The notes beneath the pieces were generated by a model. That model was given only the letters and a program-made list of their open reading frames with translations, made no database searches and was not told the DNA's origin. From Amaranthus tricolor (lineage: Eukaryota > Streptophyta > Magnoliopsida > Caryophyllales > Amaranthaceae), in NCBI RefSeq assembly GCF_026212465.1, contig NC_080059.1, positions 10,715,311 to 10,779,310 of the forward strand: a stretch of 64,000 nt of DNA, in the 5' to 3' direction. The translations under genes and the position numbers were made by a program. Below are positions 1 through 11,899 of this stretch, one piece after another. Every line of letters begins with the position of its first letter. The stretch's first letter is position 1.

Positions 1-194
1 CCATAAACAATTTGGTACAAGATATTTCAAGCATTTCTCCGTAACTCATCTGCGTCATGGTAATTCGGACAGTTAAGTAATCGATATGATTAGTTTCAAA
101 ACGTTATAGAGCTCCGAGTAGTGTAATTTGCGCATTGTCCTTACGCCTCTTTTAATTCATCTAATATTTCTTGACATAGTAAATCAATCATAAA
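1..194. other. Left-edge sequence without recognised feature
   Basis: AT-rich non-coding DNA. I see no gene, repeat boundary or RNA in it. Confidence 0.4.
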
Positions 195-660
195 ATTACT
201 CAAGTTGGTATATATAGTAAGCAATAAAAAGAAAACTTCAGTAGACATTAATATGATAACTTAAGTTGGTATTAAAGATACATGAAGTTGTCAAATAGCA
301 TATCTCAAATTGACATTAAAGAGTTATCAAGAAGGTATTAAGGATATCTAAACTTGGTATAAAGAACACGTCAAATAGTCATTAAGGATATCTCACGTTG
401 ACACTAAAGACACTTCAAGTAGTCATGAAAGAATATTAGACTTCAAGTAGGTATTAAGGTTATCGCAAATTGACATTAAGGAGAATTCAAATAGATATTA
501 ATGATATTTCAAGTTGGCATTAAAGACACTTTGCCATTAAAGATATCACAAATTGGCGTTCAGGACACTTCAAGTAGTCATTAAGAATATCACATGTTGG
601 CATTAAGGACACTTCAATTAAATTAGTCACTAAAGGTATCTCGAGTAGGCAATTAAGTTT
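195..660. repeat. Degenerate ~22-bp minisatellite
   Basis: About twenty imperfect tandem copies of a unit close to CAAGTTGGCATTAAGGATAT can be followed through this stretch. Period and sequence drift, with units near 20-24 bp. The same GGCATTAAGGAT core recurs in shorter arrays at 52790-52920 and 57300-57440, so the array probably belongs to a dispersed element rather than a local satellite. Confidence 0.7.
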
Positions 661-2800
661 TATTGTATGTTTACTATTTAGTATTATTGTTTGCTATGTT
701 CACTAGAAATGGTGATGGTAATACATTACAAATTATCCAGCACATTGAGGTATACTAAAATGGCTAGTTGAGGTATCTTAAACCCCTACTTGAACTATCT
801 TAAAAGCCTAATTAAGGTATACTAAATGTTTACTTGACATACTTATGAACCCCTACTTCAACGAAAAACCCATGTTCCAGGTAGTCTTTGGTAGTACCGG
901 AATACACATTACTGCAAAATGATGAGTACCTTGAAGAAGTAGCCATGGAAGGAGAGAAGGAAGAGGAGAGGGAAAAGGGAAGGAGAAGAAAGCAATAAGA
1001 AACTAACAATGGTTAGGTCAAATTCAAAAATTAACGCCCACTTAACGAAAAAAATTTAAAAAGTGTAACGTATGTAATTAGCAAGATATGTTGGTGGTAC
1101 CATTGGAATTACGAAAAATACAGGGGTACCAAAGATAAAGTGCAATAATACGGGGGTATCATTGATAATTTCCTTTAAAATATTTTTCAATCTCTCGTTT
1201 GTCTCTACTTAGTTTGATGGTATGAATATATTACATAACATCCCATACATGATGATGAAAGGGTTTTGCACCTATTTATAAACAAAAAAAAAGAAAAATA
1301 TAAAACTCAATTCTAATTAAATTTCTCTTCTTCACTCATCCAAATTGCACAATGCAATGGTGTAGAATTGAACACATAACCTCCTAAAATTAAAGGGCCG
1401 ATTCAACATTTAGACAAAGTCAACGATGTGAACTGACATCATTTAACTAATCTACAAACCCATATTCATTAGCATACCGATAAGTTGAGAGATTTTAATG
1501 ATTAACATCAATCACCCATGTTCAAGACTCAACAACAACATTTTGAAACTGATTCTTTATATGTTCAAAAAACAATGCTAGAATTTAGAAACACACATAC
1601 TTCCTCGATTCCTACTTCCTCCATCGCTCCTCAAAATCATGTTCTCCCTTTGTCTAACCTAAGTCCATAAACCTTCATCCACTGTACCGCCAGCCTCCAT
1701 TCCAGCCCCTCCGCATACCGCACGCCATTGCCGCCAGTCTCCATCCAGCAGCCACCAACATTTCCGTACTGCTGCAGACGCCAGCAGGCAGCCACCGCCC
1801 ACCACCACCAAAGTATGTACTTTTTTTTCTTTTTCTTTCTTTCCTTTAGAGTTTTAAATTTGTGCAATTGTCATAAATTTCTCATTTCTTTGAAAGTTAA
1901 TTGCTAAATATTGTTGATTCATGATTGATGCTTATACGATACTCCAAACCACATTTGTTAATCAATTTAGGGTTTTTGTTTTAGCATTATGCATTTGTCT
2001 CCAAGGATTATTTTGATATTGATTTTGAACTTCATTTTTTGCTTCATCGAATTTCTTCAAAGGATTGAAGAACAAAGTGAATTGTTTCGAGTTCGACTGA
2101 GGCTAGTATGGTGCTCGTTATCTGATCGTAATGGCGGTTGCATTTTATAGCTCCATTTTTCAATAATTTTTATCTTGTGAAGTTCACAGAAGATGGAAAA
2201 TTTCACATTACTCTTTGAAAGAGGAAAGCCTTTGACTTAGAGGTAGCAAATGGCTTGGGTGGTGTTAATTAGTGTTAGGCTACAATGGTTCTATAATATC
2301 TAGACTCTTCATTTATCTTGTGAAATTATATATACCCCATCAACCTTTGTTAATAAATTTAGGGTTTATTGGCTTGTACATTTTCAAATTGATTTGGGTT
2401 TTTTTGATTTATTGGAATTTTAATTGATTAGTGATTTGATTTTGTTTGAATTTGTTGGAATAAAGTTTAAATAATCAAATAGTTTAGGATTGCAATAACA
2501 AGTTTTCAATTTGGTTAATTGGTTTGGCTTATTATAACATTGTTTGCTATCTGATTTTGTTTGAATTTGTTGGAATAAGTGGTCAAATGATGATATTATT
2601 AAACGTAGTAAAATCTTACGTAAAGAGAAATAAAAATAATATAACTTTTAGCACTTAACATTATTCTACATTTTTTCTTTTTTTTTAAATATAATGGGCC
2701 GGCTAAATTATTGCAGTATCTCGCAAGGATTTGTAAAAAACACATGGGTTTGAATAGTCTAAAAAACCAAATGAGATATGTGAGGGATTATTTAGTTAGT
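661..2800. other. Intergenic region upstream of SAE1
   Basis: No convincing coding region. A GC-rich patch at about 1660-1812 contrasts with its surroundings and ends in a good donor-like site (GTATGT at 1813), so it could be an untranslated first exon of an unrecognised + strand transcript. Open frames through it are low-complexity and resemble no family I know. Confidence 0.4.
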
Positions 2801-2885
2801 GAGTAGAAGGGATTTGTTCAGTTCTCGCTGTTTGAAATTTCCTCCTCTCTACTTTCCTCAATCTTTACACAGCTCCGCAGTTTTC

Positions 2886-2921
2886 ATGGCATCCACTTTC
2901 TCTCCCCCTTTTAAACCTTGA
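2886..2921 (+). promoter_or_regulatory. Possible upstream ORF in the SAE1 leader
   Basis: An 11-codon ORF (MASTFSPPFKP, then TGA) lies about 100 bp before the SAE1 start. If the leader is transcribed without a 5' UTR intron removing it, ribosomes would meet it first and it could lower SAE1 translation. The transcription start and any leader intron are unknown, so the role is inference. Confidence 0.35.
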
Positions 2922-3018
2922 ATTTGTACTTGATAATTTTCTTCTTCTTTAATTTATGCTTATTTTCCCCCTTTTTTTTATAAACTTTTTAAACCTTTTT
3001 TAGGGTTTGATTGGAAAA

Positions 3019-6000
3019 ATGCAAGGGGAGGAGTTGACGGAACAAGAAACTGCGCTCTATGATCGTCAAATTAGGGTATGGGGTGCCGATGCGCAACGAA
3101 GGTATTTGCTAAAAATATTCAATTTTGTTGTTTCATCATTTGCAAACTTTATGATTACCACCTTTGTAAGTTGTACACTATCGCAAAAATTTTGCTGATA
3201 AACTTTGAGGAGTTAAGCCCCCATTACCCAAGCTTCAAGAAACGGTTTGAACACTTGTGACCCAAAAAGAGAACCAATGCAACACTAATCAAGAAACTCT
3301 AATCCAAGTAATAAAAGAACAATGCAAACCAAACACAATGATTTACAAGGTTCACCCTTAATTGGGCTACGTCCACGGTCTACTTAGATGTCTTTATTGC
3401 CTTCAAAGAACTTTTAAAGGAACTACAATGGATGATGATCACAACGATTTACTAGGGAGAGAATGTGGGTTAGAAATCTTAAGGGAACTAATCTATGTGT
3501 TGATCCCTATTTATAACATAAAGGGTCAACACTTACAACAAAACACCTAAGTAACAAAAAAGTCCAGTGATATAGAACAAATGACACTTCCAGCACACAA
3601 AGCCGAGTCCTTTTTTCCTTCTGCCTCCAAGACCAAATTTGCCTTTTCAAGACTTTTTACCTAATATCCAATTTTCCCCCGTTTCATCTCTTCTTAACCA
3701 ATACATTTCCAAAGTGGATTAATGACGTAAGTCACCCCTTAATCACAACAAACTTAATGCTTTGTTAAGCACTGTGTATGAATGAATTATTATTGATTTT
3801 CTAGTAAATTTTATTGAAGCTCCTTATCTTGGAAAAGTTTGGCCTAGATCTCTTCCTCTTATTTTTGCTAAATTGAACTTATTATTACTGATCTTATGCA
3901 ATGAACCGGTGTTTTGGATACTTGGCGTGATTGTTGTTGAATTTGATTCTTATTTGGTATCGTGTTATAGGCTTAGCAAGGCCCATGTGCTCGTTGGCGG
4001 GATGAAGGGAACAGTTGCCGAGGTCTCTTTCTCTCTTTTCCCTTTGCAAATGTTTTTTATTGCCATGTTGTACTTGAATCTTTATACTTGCTAGTGCTAA
4101 TCTGAATACATTACAGTTTTGCAAGAACATTGTGTTAGCTGGCGTTGGAAGTGTTACGTTGCTTGATGATAGTCCAGTGACAGAAGAAGCAATGAATGCT
4201 AATTTTTTAATACCTCCAGATGAGGGATTCTATAAAGGCCGTTCTATTTCAGAGGTGTGTTGTGACTCGTTGAAGGATTTCAACCCAATGGTTCATGTCT
4301 CGGTAGAGAAAGGTTTGTACCTTTTGGAGATTACACTATGTGTGTATTTTTTTAATTGGATAAAATTTAATTCTGGATGATCCAGTGACCAGTCTTTCTT
4401 TGGTTTCCAATCGATATAGGCTTTTTGTTTAAAGTTTTGGGTAATAGTTAGTTTTTTCGCAGGTGATTTATCAAGTTTCAATGCAGATTTTTTTGAGAAG
4501 TTTGATGTTGTTGTCATCAGCTGTTGTTCTTTAAGTACAAAGGTAGGGGGTTAGTTTTCTTTTTAGTTTGTTCTCTCATTCACTAATGTTGTGACCTTCA
4601 TGCCATGTTGACCAACCAACATATATATGTTTTTCCTATTGTACCAAAATTTCAGAGCGCGATCAATGAGATATGCCGAAAGTCGTCTAAGCGCATTGCA
4701 TTTTATTCAGTTGATTGTCGGGGCTCTTGTGGTGAAATTTTTGTTGATTTACAAGAGCATTCATGCACAAAGGTTAGCACTTTCCTTTTGGAATATGAAT
4801 TTGCATATATATAAAATGGCCTCTGTATTTCTATGTATAATTTGACAGCTGATCAAGTTGTGTGTCTTATAGCTAACTTTTCTTGAGTGTGCAATCGTTG
4901 TCTGTGACATTATAGTCTGCATCTGGTCTTCTGTAGTGCTTAAGATACAAGGTCTACAAAACGTATTCTGCTTTGTCAGTATCATGTGGCTGAAGTTCTC
5001 CTATATCCTAGATGGTGTTAACATCAAAGCACCGAGGAATAATTATTGACAGAACTGTGAAAGTAAAAAGAAAAAAAATGATATTTCTCTCGTGTGTGTG
5101 TGTGTATATATATATATATATTGCTTCTAAAGAAAGAAAAAAATGATAGGAAATATTACGATAGAGAAAAATTAATGGCTGGGTAAAATGAACTTCATGT
5201 TACTTGTGAACTGTGATAAATTTGTGCTTTGTATTAGATCACACCATAGTGCAAACATAAGGCTGCATCATATCGTATAGGCCATATCGTAAAGGTTTTC
5301 GAATTTACCAAATCAGTTATACCAGCGTTGTAAAGGTGTAAAAAACCCGCAATTTAGGTCGTTTCAAGCGCTATTTCATGGTTTAGGCCGATATTTGGCG
5401 ATATGATAACCACATCACAATGTCTTGCAACCGCGACCGTTACTGTATTGTTGCACTATGGATCACACTCTGCTCCTTAAAGCTATTTATGTTCCTTTGT
5501 GCCAGCAAACGTGTGTGTGCATGTTCATGTTTATTATTATTAGATTGCAATGCCTTTGAATCTGATTAAGTGCTCTTCTTATAGTAGTCTTGGCATGCTC
5601 CATTATTTGACACATTTTAAACAATGTGGAATTTATTTATGTTTTTTTCTTTAATTTTCTGCTTAGTTTAAGTGTTTCTGTTTTTACATTTGCAGAAGCT
5701 GGCCAATGAAACTGTGGAATGCATCTTGCAGTATCCTAGTTTTGAGGTATGTGCCTATAATTGTTCGGTCAAACATCAAAGAGCTTATGGTTTTTCCCTG
5801 GTGTTTCTCTTTTGTGTAGCAACCCATCACTAAGACCTATCGCTCATGGCAGGAAGCAATTACATTACCCTGGAAAATACTTCCTAATCATAAGCGAGTC
5901 TCCAAACTTTACTTTGCGATGAGAGGTATGGAGTGGAACCTTTTCAATTATTCTCAATGTGCCTCCTACTCTTTGTGTATGTAAAACTACTTTTCTGTGG

Positions 6001-9000
6001 AGTTGAATTTGTTCAATTATTCTTAAATGTTAATTGCTCCTTTCTGTAATTTGTGAATTGTCTGTCATGATCTGTTCGTGAACAGTATAGGCTTTCTGGT
6101 CTTGTATTCATTGTTGGTAGTTATTTCTAATATCAAATTTTGAACTTTGTAACACACAACTTCTATTGGTCATGGATAACTTGCTATTTGGTGCCTTTTC
6201 AGTCATTAGAAGATTACTAATATGTCTGATTCCTGCAGGTATCCAATCCGATTAAATTTATACAGTTTTCTACCAAACAATATTTGTTTTGTTGAAAAAT
6301 TTCTGTTTTTTTTTTTGGTAAAGCCTATGTACTTATTAATTAATATTTTCTTACAAGTGAGGATAGCCAGCCTTTTCATGGTGGGAGGGAGCTGGGGTAT
6401 GTGAAATCAGGATCACTTTTTAGTTGCAGGGCAGAAGAATAGTGAGATCCTGTCTTCTGAAAAGCCAAATTTATACACTTTATGGCTTGCCTTGAATCCA
6501 TGAAATATTTCTAAAAGAAAAGTTTATTAGGAGAGTTTTCTTGGAGGATTTATTCAGCGGATGATCTTTCCCGTTCTCAAATTTGGCTTGTTATTTGAAT
6601 AAACATCTAAAAATTATGGCCCATTGGTGGTTGAGGAAGAATATTGTCGTGTATTGGTATTTGAACATTAAAACTGCTCAACAGATATGTGCACTTTTTA
6701 TTTATGTGAAATTGCAGATAATGTTTGCTACTAAAAGTCGATAAGAAATAACTGTTTTGTGTAACAAGAATAAGGTTGTAGATTCCGCTACTTAATGACA
6801 TTGGGGTAATAGAAGTTTATTATTGGTGTTTTGGATGGAAGGAGGGTGATGTGAAGAAAAAAAATTGTGATGTAAAGAAAATATAGTTTGGAGGAGATAT
6901 AATTACAGGAGTTAGATGGGTGATGAGATCAAACTAAGTCACACAACTCACGGGAGGGGTACTTGTGAAGGAAGATAGTTGATATGGGTTCTTGGCGTAA
7001 TTACATCCCTCTTTGAGGGAAATACATTATCCCATTATATAGCCTACCCTTTTAATGGCACAAAGGCTGTTTTGGTTGACTCTTGCTTTACTTAAAAAAG
7101 AAGTGCTTGTGTTTTAATGAACCGTATTACTAATAATACCTCACTATAAGAGCTTTTTCTTTTGTGACGACAAACACTAATATGGCCCGTTATTCATTAC
7201 CTAGTGCTTAAGTTACTTGATACCATTAAGTTGTGTTGACAAGACAACGGTTAGCCTTTGACTAGGAAAGTTGCTATTAGCATGTTTTGTCTACAAACCA
7301 GCTCTTAGCTACTTAGGCAACCAATTATTTGTCACTCTTACCGCTGTTGCAACCCCTTTACTAATTAGGTTATTTGTTTGAGGCCTGGTAATCCACAAAT
7401 TTTTTGGGAATAATAGAAAAAGGATGAACAGAGAGCATTTATATGCTTGTAAACAATAGGAACAATTGACTATATCTACATTATGAAAGTCTAGAGGCTA
7501 GAGCTGACTTTTCGTTTGAGCTTACCTTGAAGATTGGTGCTTTGAATGATGAGTGGATTTTAGCTGAGGCCTGATAGTGAGTTTAGAGGGGAGTTGAAGG
7601 ATACAACAACAAGCCATTATTTGCCATGTGGCCCTAGCCTAAACAATGTTTGAGAGGGTTGGATATATGCAACCTTAGCCTTGTAATAACTAGAGGTTGT
7701 TCTTGATATGCCTTTGGAAGGGGAGTTGAAGGGGGTCTACGGGGAAATTGGTAGAAGCTATATAAGATTTCTCTACGACTACCAGAGACGTCATATAAGA
7801 TTTATCATTGAATTGAATTTGAAGTTCAGTCTTCTCAATTTCAATCTTGGAGAAGAGACCTTTAGAATGTTGGTAGTTGTAAGTTGTAACTTGGAAGTGG
7901 TTATATTTACACTATGTTTGGATAATATTTTTGAAGAGAAAAGAAAGGGAGGGAAGGGAAAGGAAGAGAAGGGAAAGGAAGGGAAGAGAAATGGAAGGAA
8001 AATAGCTCTTGTTTGTATAGGAGGGAATGGAAGGGAAAGGAAGGAAGATAAAAATTTTCTCTTCAAATCTTTCCAGTTTTAGAGAGATTGGAACTTTAAC
8101 AAAAAGTATCAATTAAATCCTTCCAATTCTCCCCTCCAAATCCTATCCCTCCCATTTTGCTATCCAAATAAGAGATTCTTTTTCCCTCCAAATCTCTCCC
8201 CTTCCTTTCCATCCAAACACACCCTTACTGTGAAGCATACTAAATTAGGGTTCAGTCTATTTTTTGGTTTCTTGCTAGTTCTTCTGGACAATCTCAGTCT
8301 ATTCTTGAGGAACATGGGCGAACAAAAATCTTTCTTTGAGTGAAATTATGAGCGCTTTGTTTCATTGATTAGAGAGCAAAATAGCTGTTTTGTCATCCCT
8401 TTCAGACAAACATATCTGCAACACTAATAAGAGATAAGCCTAAATGTAAAACTAATCAGTCTTGGCCCATTTTCCCTGTTCAAAATTTGTACCTTCCGTA
8501 GAAATTTCTGTCACTAAATCATTATTCCTTAATTGCTCTTTTCGTTGTGTACTACTCCCTTAGTCATCCAAAGGTTCGAGGAGTCAGAAGCACGTAAACC
8601 TGGTGAAATCTCACTTGCTGATCTTCCTAATGTTTTGAAGCTGAAGAAGGAACTCTGTCAAGCACAGGTATGCTTAATAAGCTATAACTTATTACTTCAA
8701 ATCATAGAACCTTCTGTTTGTTATAGTAACTTCCTTTGTTATTGCAGTCGTTCAACGAATCTCAAATCCCTGATTCTCTCCTAGAGAGATTACTATTGGG
8801 TAAATTGGAGTTTCCTCCCGTGTGTGCCATAATTGGTGGGATTCTTGGACAGGTAACCCGAGTCTAGTTGTATCGAATGCTTATTTAGTTATCAAATACA
8901 ACAATGTAAGTTTCCTGATAAAATCTCGCAACTTGTTTTTCGAATTTCAGGAAGTAATTAAAGCTATTTCACGCAAAGGACAGCCTATCAAGAATTTTTT

Positions 9001-9067
9001 CTATTTCGATGCCATGGATGGAAATGGTGTAGTTGAAGATATCTCGAAACCAAACCCGGCTAGTTGA
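3019..9067 (+). CDS. SAE1: SUMO-activating enzyme subunit 1 (AOS1/SAE1)
   Basis: Small subunit of the nuclear SUMO E1 heterodimer, which adenylates SUMO together with SAE2, the subunit holding the catalytic cysteine. Ten exons fit in frame: 3019-3101, 3971-4022, 4117-4312, 4463-4542, 4656-4772, 5696-5746, 5853-5925, 8564-8667, 8748-8852 and 8951-9067. All introns are GT-AG and the product is 325 aa, the normal size for plant SAE1 (about 320). The N-terminus has the family signature LYDRQIRVWGADAQRR, followed by the ThiF-type nucleotide-binding stretch (GVGSVTLLDD, DFNPMVHVSVEKGDLS). VDCRGSCGEIFVDLQ and the C-terminal FPPVCAIIGGILGQEVIKAI and KNFFYFDAMDG blocks also match. ATG 3019 is the first in-frame ATG; an in-frame TTG just upstream is ignored. 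Introns 1 and 7 are swollen by repeats. No lesion is visible. Confidence 0.95.
3190..3790 (-). mobile_element. Probable LTR-derived insertion in SAE1 intron 1
   Basis: The stretch resembles a copia-type LTR in reverse. It has a reverse-strand R/U5-like block (TTTACAAGGTTCACCC and GGGCTACGTCCACGG near 3341-3380), also seen at about 20590-20640, and a reverse TATA box (TATTTATAA) near 3506. I could not find a convincing TG...CA pair or target duplication, so the boundaries are approximate. Confidence 0.45.
5094..5121. repeat. (TG)n(TA)n microsatellite
   Basis: Short compound dinucleotide repeat in SAE1 intron 5. Confidence 0.8.
5245..5460. mobile_element. hAT-type MITE in SAE1 intron 5
   Basis: A 216-bp element starts CATAGTGCAA and ends TTGCACTATG, a perfect 10-bp terminal inverted repeat. 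It is flanked by a perfect 8-bp target duplication, GATCACAC (5237-5244 and 5461-5468), which is diagnostic of hAT. It has no coding capacity. Relatives appear as fragments near 9940-10060 and at 63690-63860. Confidence 0.9.
7910..8224. mobile_element. Purine/pyrimidine-armed MITE in SAE1 intron 7
   Basis: About 315 bp with imperfect termini (CACTATGTTTGGAT, and GGGTGTGTTTGGAT on the reverse strand), flanked by TTA on both sides, which suggests a PIF/Harbinger-like MITE. The left arm is rich in GGGAAAGGAAG and the right arm in its complement, so the whole can fold back. Open frames inside it are by-products of the GA-rich sequence. Similar material lies at 35640-35770 and 40806-41100. Confidence 0.6.
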
Positions 9068-10783
9068 GCAGCTTCTTCACTGTTAACTTAAATTCATGTG
9101 ACTATAGTTAGAATGGTTATGTCTTATTTCTTATGGAAAGTAAATTATGGGCAAATCTTGGCTCCTTAGCCCTCCTAACCTGATTCTGTATTTTTAGTGA
9201 AATCTAATTTATGTTGAGATCTATAATATAATTTTTTAACCTTTGGCGTATTTACAGTACAAACCACTTAACGTTAAAGTTATTGTTTAGCATTATAAAT
9301 ATTAAATGGTACTCCCTTCGTACATACCAAGCCACATTTAACTTTTGGTATGGAATTAATAATGTGATATGTAAGCCACATTACAAGTAGTATCCCTCCA
9401 CACAATATTTTGCATGTAAATGTTTGTTTGGAGGATAGGAAACAATTCAGTTGTTCATTTACAAATGAAATTTTGTTGAAATTTTTGTAAAATTTCCTTA
9501 AAATTCCTTCTATATGTTGGTGCTCTAGAGAGTTTGAAATCTGAATCATCCCCAAAGAGTGTGCAAGACTACAACTTTAAGTTGACCTCCATGATCATTG
9601 GACATGAGGAGAAGACCCTATGCCTTACAAGATCCCTCAAGTTGGCAAGTATACTAAGTTAACAACATACATTATCCGTACTTCCTATTTGTACTGCCAT
9701 TCATTATTCTCATATATATTCCTCCTTTTTATCCTTAATTGTATTCATTATTCTGGTAAAGGAAGTTGATTGTCTTCAACAACTAAGAATCTGGTTTCAT
9801 TTGACTCTTCACTTCTTGAATAGCTATTTATTGTTAATCAGACATTTTGAATTCATATCTTTTGTCTCATACCTTTTGCACTTCCTTTATCTCAAAGAAT
9901 CTAACTAATATTGCATCACATGCGTCAGCATTGTAGAGATCTTCGAATAAATTCCCGTGTGGCAAAGGTGTAAACTTACTGTGTTTTGGGCCGTTTTAAG
10001 GAATATTTTATGCTTTCGACTGATATTTGATATACGATAATCACATCTCTCTCATTAATGCATTATATGTTACTCGAACTCTTCATTTTGCTTCACGTAT
10101 CCGTGTTTGAACCTTGCTCGGATATTGGTATGACACTTATTAGACACTTCATTTTAGGGATAAAATTAAATATTTAGACGTATTCGACACTTGGACACGT
10201 ACTAATATTCAAAATTAGTACCCGAGTCCAAGTACCATAGACTGCATCACCTTGTCCATTATCATTACTACTATAGAGTTCATATATTTTCGACATTCGA
10301 CACATTTATTTTCTGACTTCAACCCCTAAAATTGAATATATGTAACCTTACTATAATGATATCACAACATTGTTTCTGAATTGCTGATATTACTAGTGAC
10401 ATTAGGTATAGGATTTCAAAAAATCTATAACTCATGAGTTAAAAAGTCAGATAGTTTTTTGTTATGAATATGCCTTCTTATCATGATTTAGTGGTGTAGA
10501 TTATGATCATAAGACATGACCTGATATCCAATAGACAGAAGAGTCATCACATAAATAATCAGAATCACAAAAGGTTCTTTAGCTTTCACAGTTTCGAGAA
10601 TTATACCTTATCCTTCAGACTTTCATGCATGTCAGTTGCTCCCACTTAAGCAAAGTTTGAATGTTTGGATATACGCATTCTGACCTTTATTAGTGATAAC
10701 AAAAAGGTTATTTTCGATTGATCTCTGATAGCAAATATTATAATGTAACTTCACTTAAATAAGAACACCTTATAATACAAAAA
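9068..10783. other. Intergenic region 3' of SAE1 with repeat fragments
   Basis: Begins with the presumed SAE1 3' UTR. Near 9309 is one Stowaway-like end (ACTCCCTTCGT). At 9940-10060 lies a degenerate relative of the intron 5 hAT MITE. At about 10068-10250 is a dispersed repeat with opposed ACTCGAACTCTTCA-like and GAGTCCAAGTAC-like ends. I see no gene. Confidence 0.5.
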
Positions 10784-11290
10784 TGTCAAGGAACAATTCA
10801 ACCAAAAGCTTAAGCTGATGGTTGAAGCCCTAAGATATGTCATATATTCTAACACACCCCCTCACACAAGAGTCCTTTGGGCTAGAAGTGTTGATGCAGG
10901 CATACAGCACATACCCTCCTCATACTTGTCGCTTAATATTCCACTTTAAATAAGATGTGGTTGGGATTCGAACCATTGACCTCTTATCACGCTGGCTTCT
11001 GATATTATGTCGTGGAACCAATAGTTGATGATTGAGGCCTCAAGATATGTTATATATGCTCTAACACACCCCTCACACAAAAGCCCTTTGGATTGGAATT
11101 GTGGATGCAGACATGCAGCATAGATCCTCCTAATACCTGATGTTTAATATTCTAGTTTAAATGAGGGATGGTTGAGATTCAAACCATTACCTCTTGTCAC
11201 ATCGACTTCTAATAGCATGTCAAAGAATCAACTCAACCAAAAACTTAAGCCGATGATTTCAGGCCCCAAAATATGTTATATACTCTAACA
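10784..11290 (-). mobile_element. TRIM retrotransposon, tandem form with three LTRs
   Basis: Three short LTRs (10784-10854, 11008-11066, 11218-11290) alternate with two internal regions of about 150 bp. On the minus strand each LTR starts TGTTAGAG/TGTTAGAA and ends CTTGACA-like. Next to the LTRs are degraded copies of the initiator-Met tRNA primer site (TGGTATCAGA type; 10998-11007 and 11208-11217) and a polypurine tract (GTGAGGGG type). There is no coding sequence. No target duplication is evident. The LTR-int-LTR-int-LTR layout is what unequal recombination between LTRs would give. Confidence 0.8.
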
Positions 11291-11374
11291 GAAATCCAAC
11301 ATTGCCAAATTCAACTCAAAAATTACAAGAGTGCTAAAAAAAGGGACAAGCTCATATCATTTCAAAATTTGATA

Positions 11375-11689
11375 ATGGATACTTTGAGGCCATTGGTAGA
11401 TGAAATGCCTGTAGTAATATTCATTAAAAGCCAATCAGATCCTGTAAGCCATTCCATGAAGCAGCTTTTTAGTAGCTATGGTGCAAATCCTATAGTGTAT
11501 GTGCTGAATAAATTAGAAAAAGGTCAAGACGTCAAATATGCCCTTCAAATGATGGGGCAGAACCCAAGTAATATTCCAGCCATTTTTATTGGAGGAGATT
11601 TCATTGGTGGAGCTAATGAAGTTATTGGCCTTCAAATTCGAGGGGAACTTGTGCACAAATTGATTAATGCTATAGCTATCTGGGTTTGA
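11375..11689 (+). CDS. Class III (CC-type) glutaredoxin-like protein lacking all cysteines
   Basis: Intronless, 104 aa, the usual size and structure of plant-specific CC-type (ROXY-like) glutaredoxins, which bind glutathione and act with TGA transcription factors. Family features visible: MPVVIFIKS (first strand), HSMKQLF after the active site, NIPAIFIGGDFIGGANEV (cis-proline and glutathione-binding region) and a C-terminal AIWV in place of the usual ALWL. The active site, normally CCMC or CCMS, reads D22-P23-V24-S25 with one extra residue before it, and the protein contains no cysteine anywhere. It therefore cannot do thiol-disulfide chemistry. ATG 11375 is chosen because the family starts here; the 34 codons upstream are TRIM sequence. 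The frame is intact, so it may be a non-catalytic binding protein or a young pseudogene. Confidence 0.85.
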   Translation: MDTLRPLVDEMPVVIFIKSQSDPVSHSMKQLFSSYGANPIVYVLNKLEKGQDVKYALQMMGQNPSNIPAIFIGGDFIGGANEVIGLQIRGELVHKLINAIAIWV

Positions 11690-11899
11690 AACAAGAATCA
11701 ATAATTAATCATATTATTTATTTATCTATTGTATTTTTTAGTTCGGAAAGGCTGAGGAAAAGGGAGAGCTATAGGATCTCATAATATGGGATAGTTATAG
11801 ACGATGCTCCAACTGAGACAAAATTTGATTTCTTTATATGTAAGGTGGTTTTTGTTGTAGTGATATAACTTATAAAGAAATATTACGGTTTAAGTCACG

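Noticed and set aside
1637..1867. 76-codon Trp-rich ORF on the minus strand
   Set aside because: Low-complexity translation of the GC-rich patch and a T-run; no resemblance to a protein family.
3007..3018. Alternative SAE1 start at an upstream TTG
   Set aside because: The family begins at the ATG at 3019 (MQGEELTEQE); a TTG start is not expected in a plant nuclear gene.
7708..8082. 124-codon Lys/Gly/Glu-rich ORF
   Set aside because: Lies in SAE1 intron 7 and runs into the purine-rich arm of a MITE.
10965..11010. tRNA-like GATTCGAACC sequence
   Set aside because: Looks like a tRNA T-arm in reverse, but no acceptor stem or anticodon arm can be built and it lies in the TRIM internal region.
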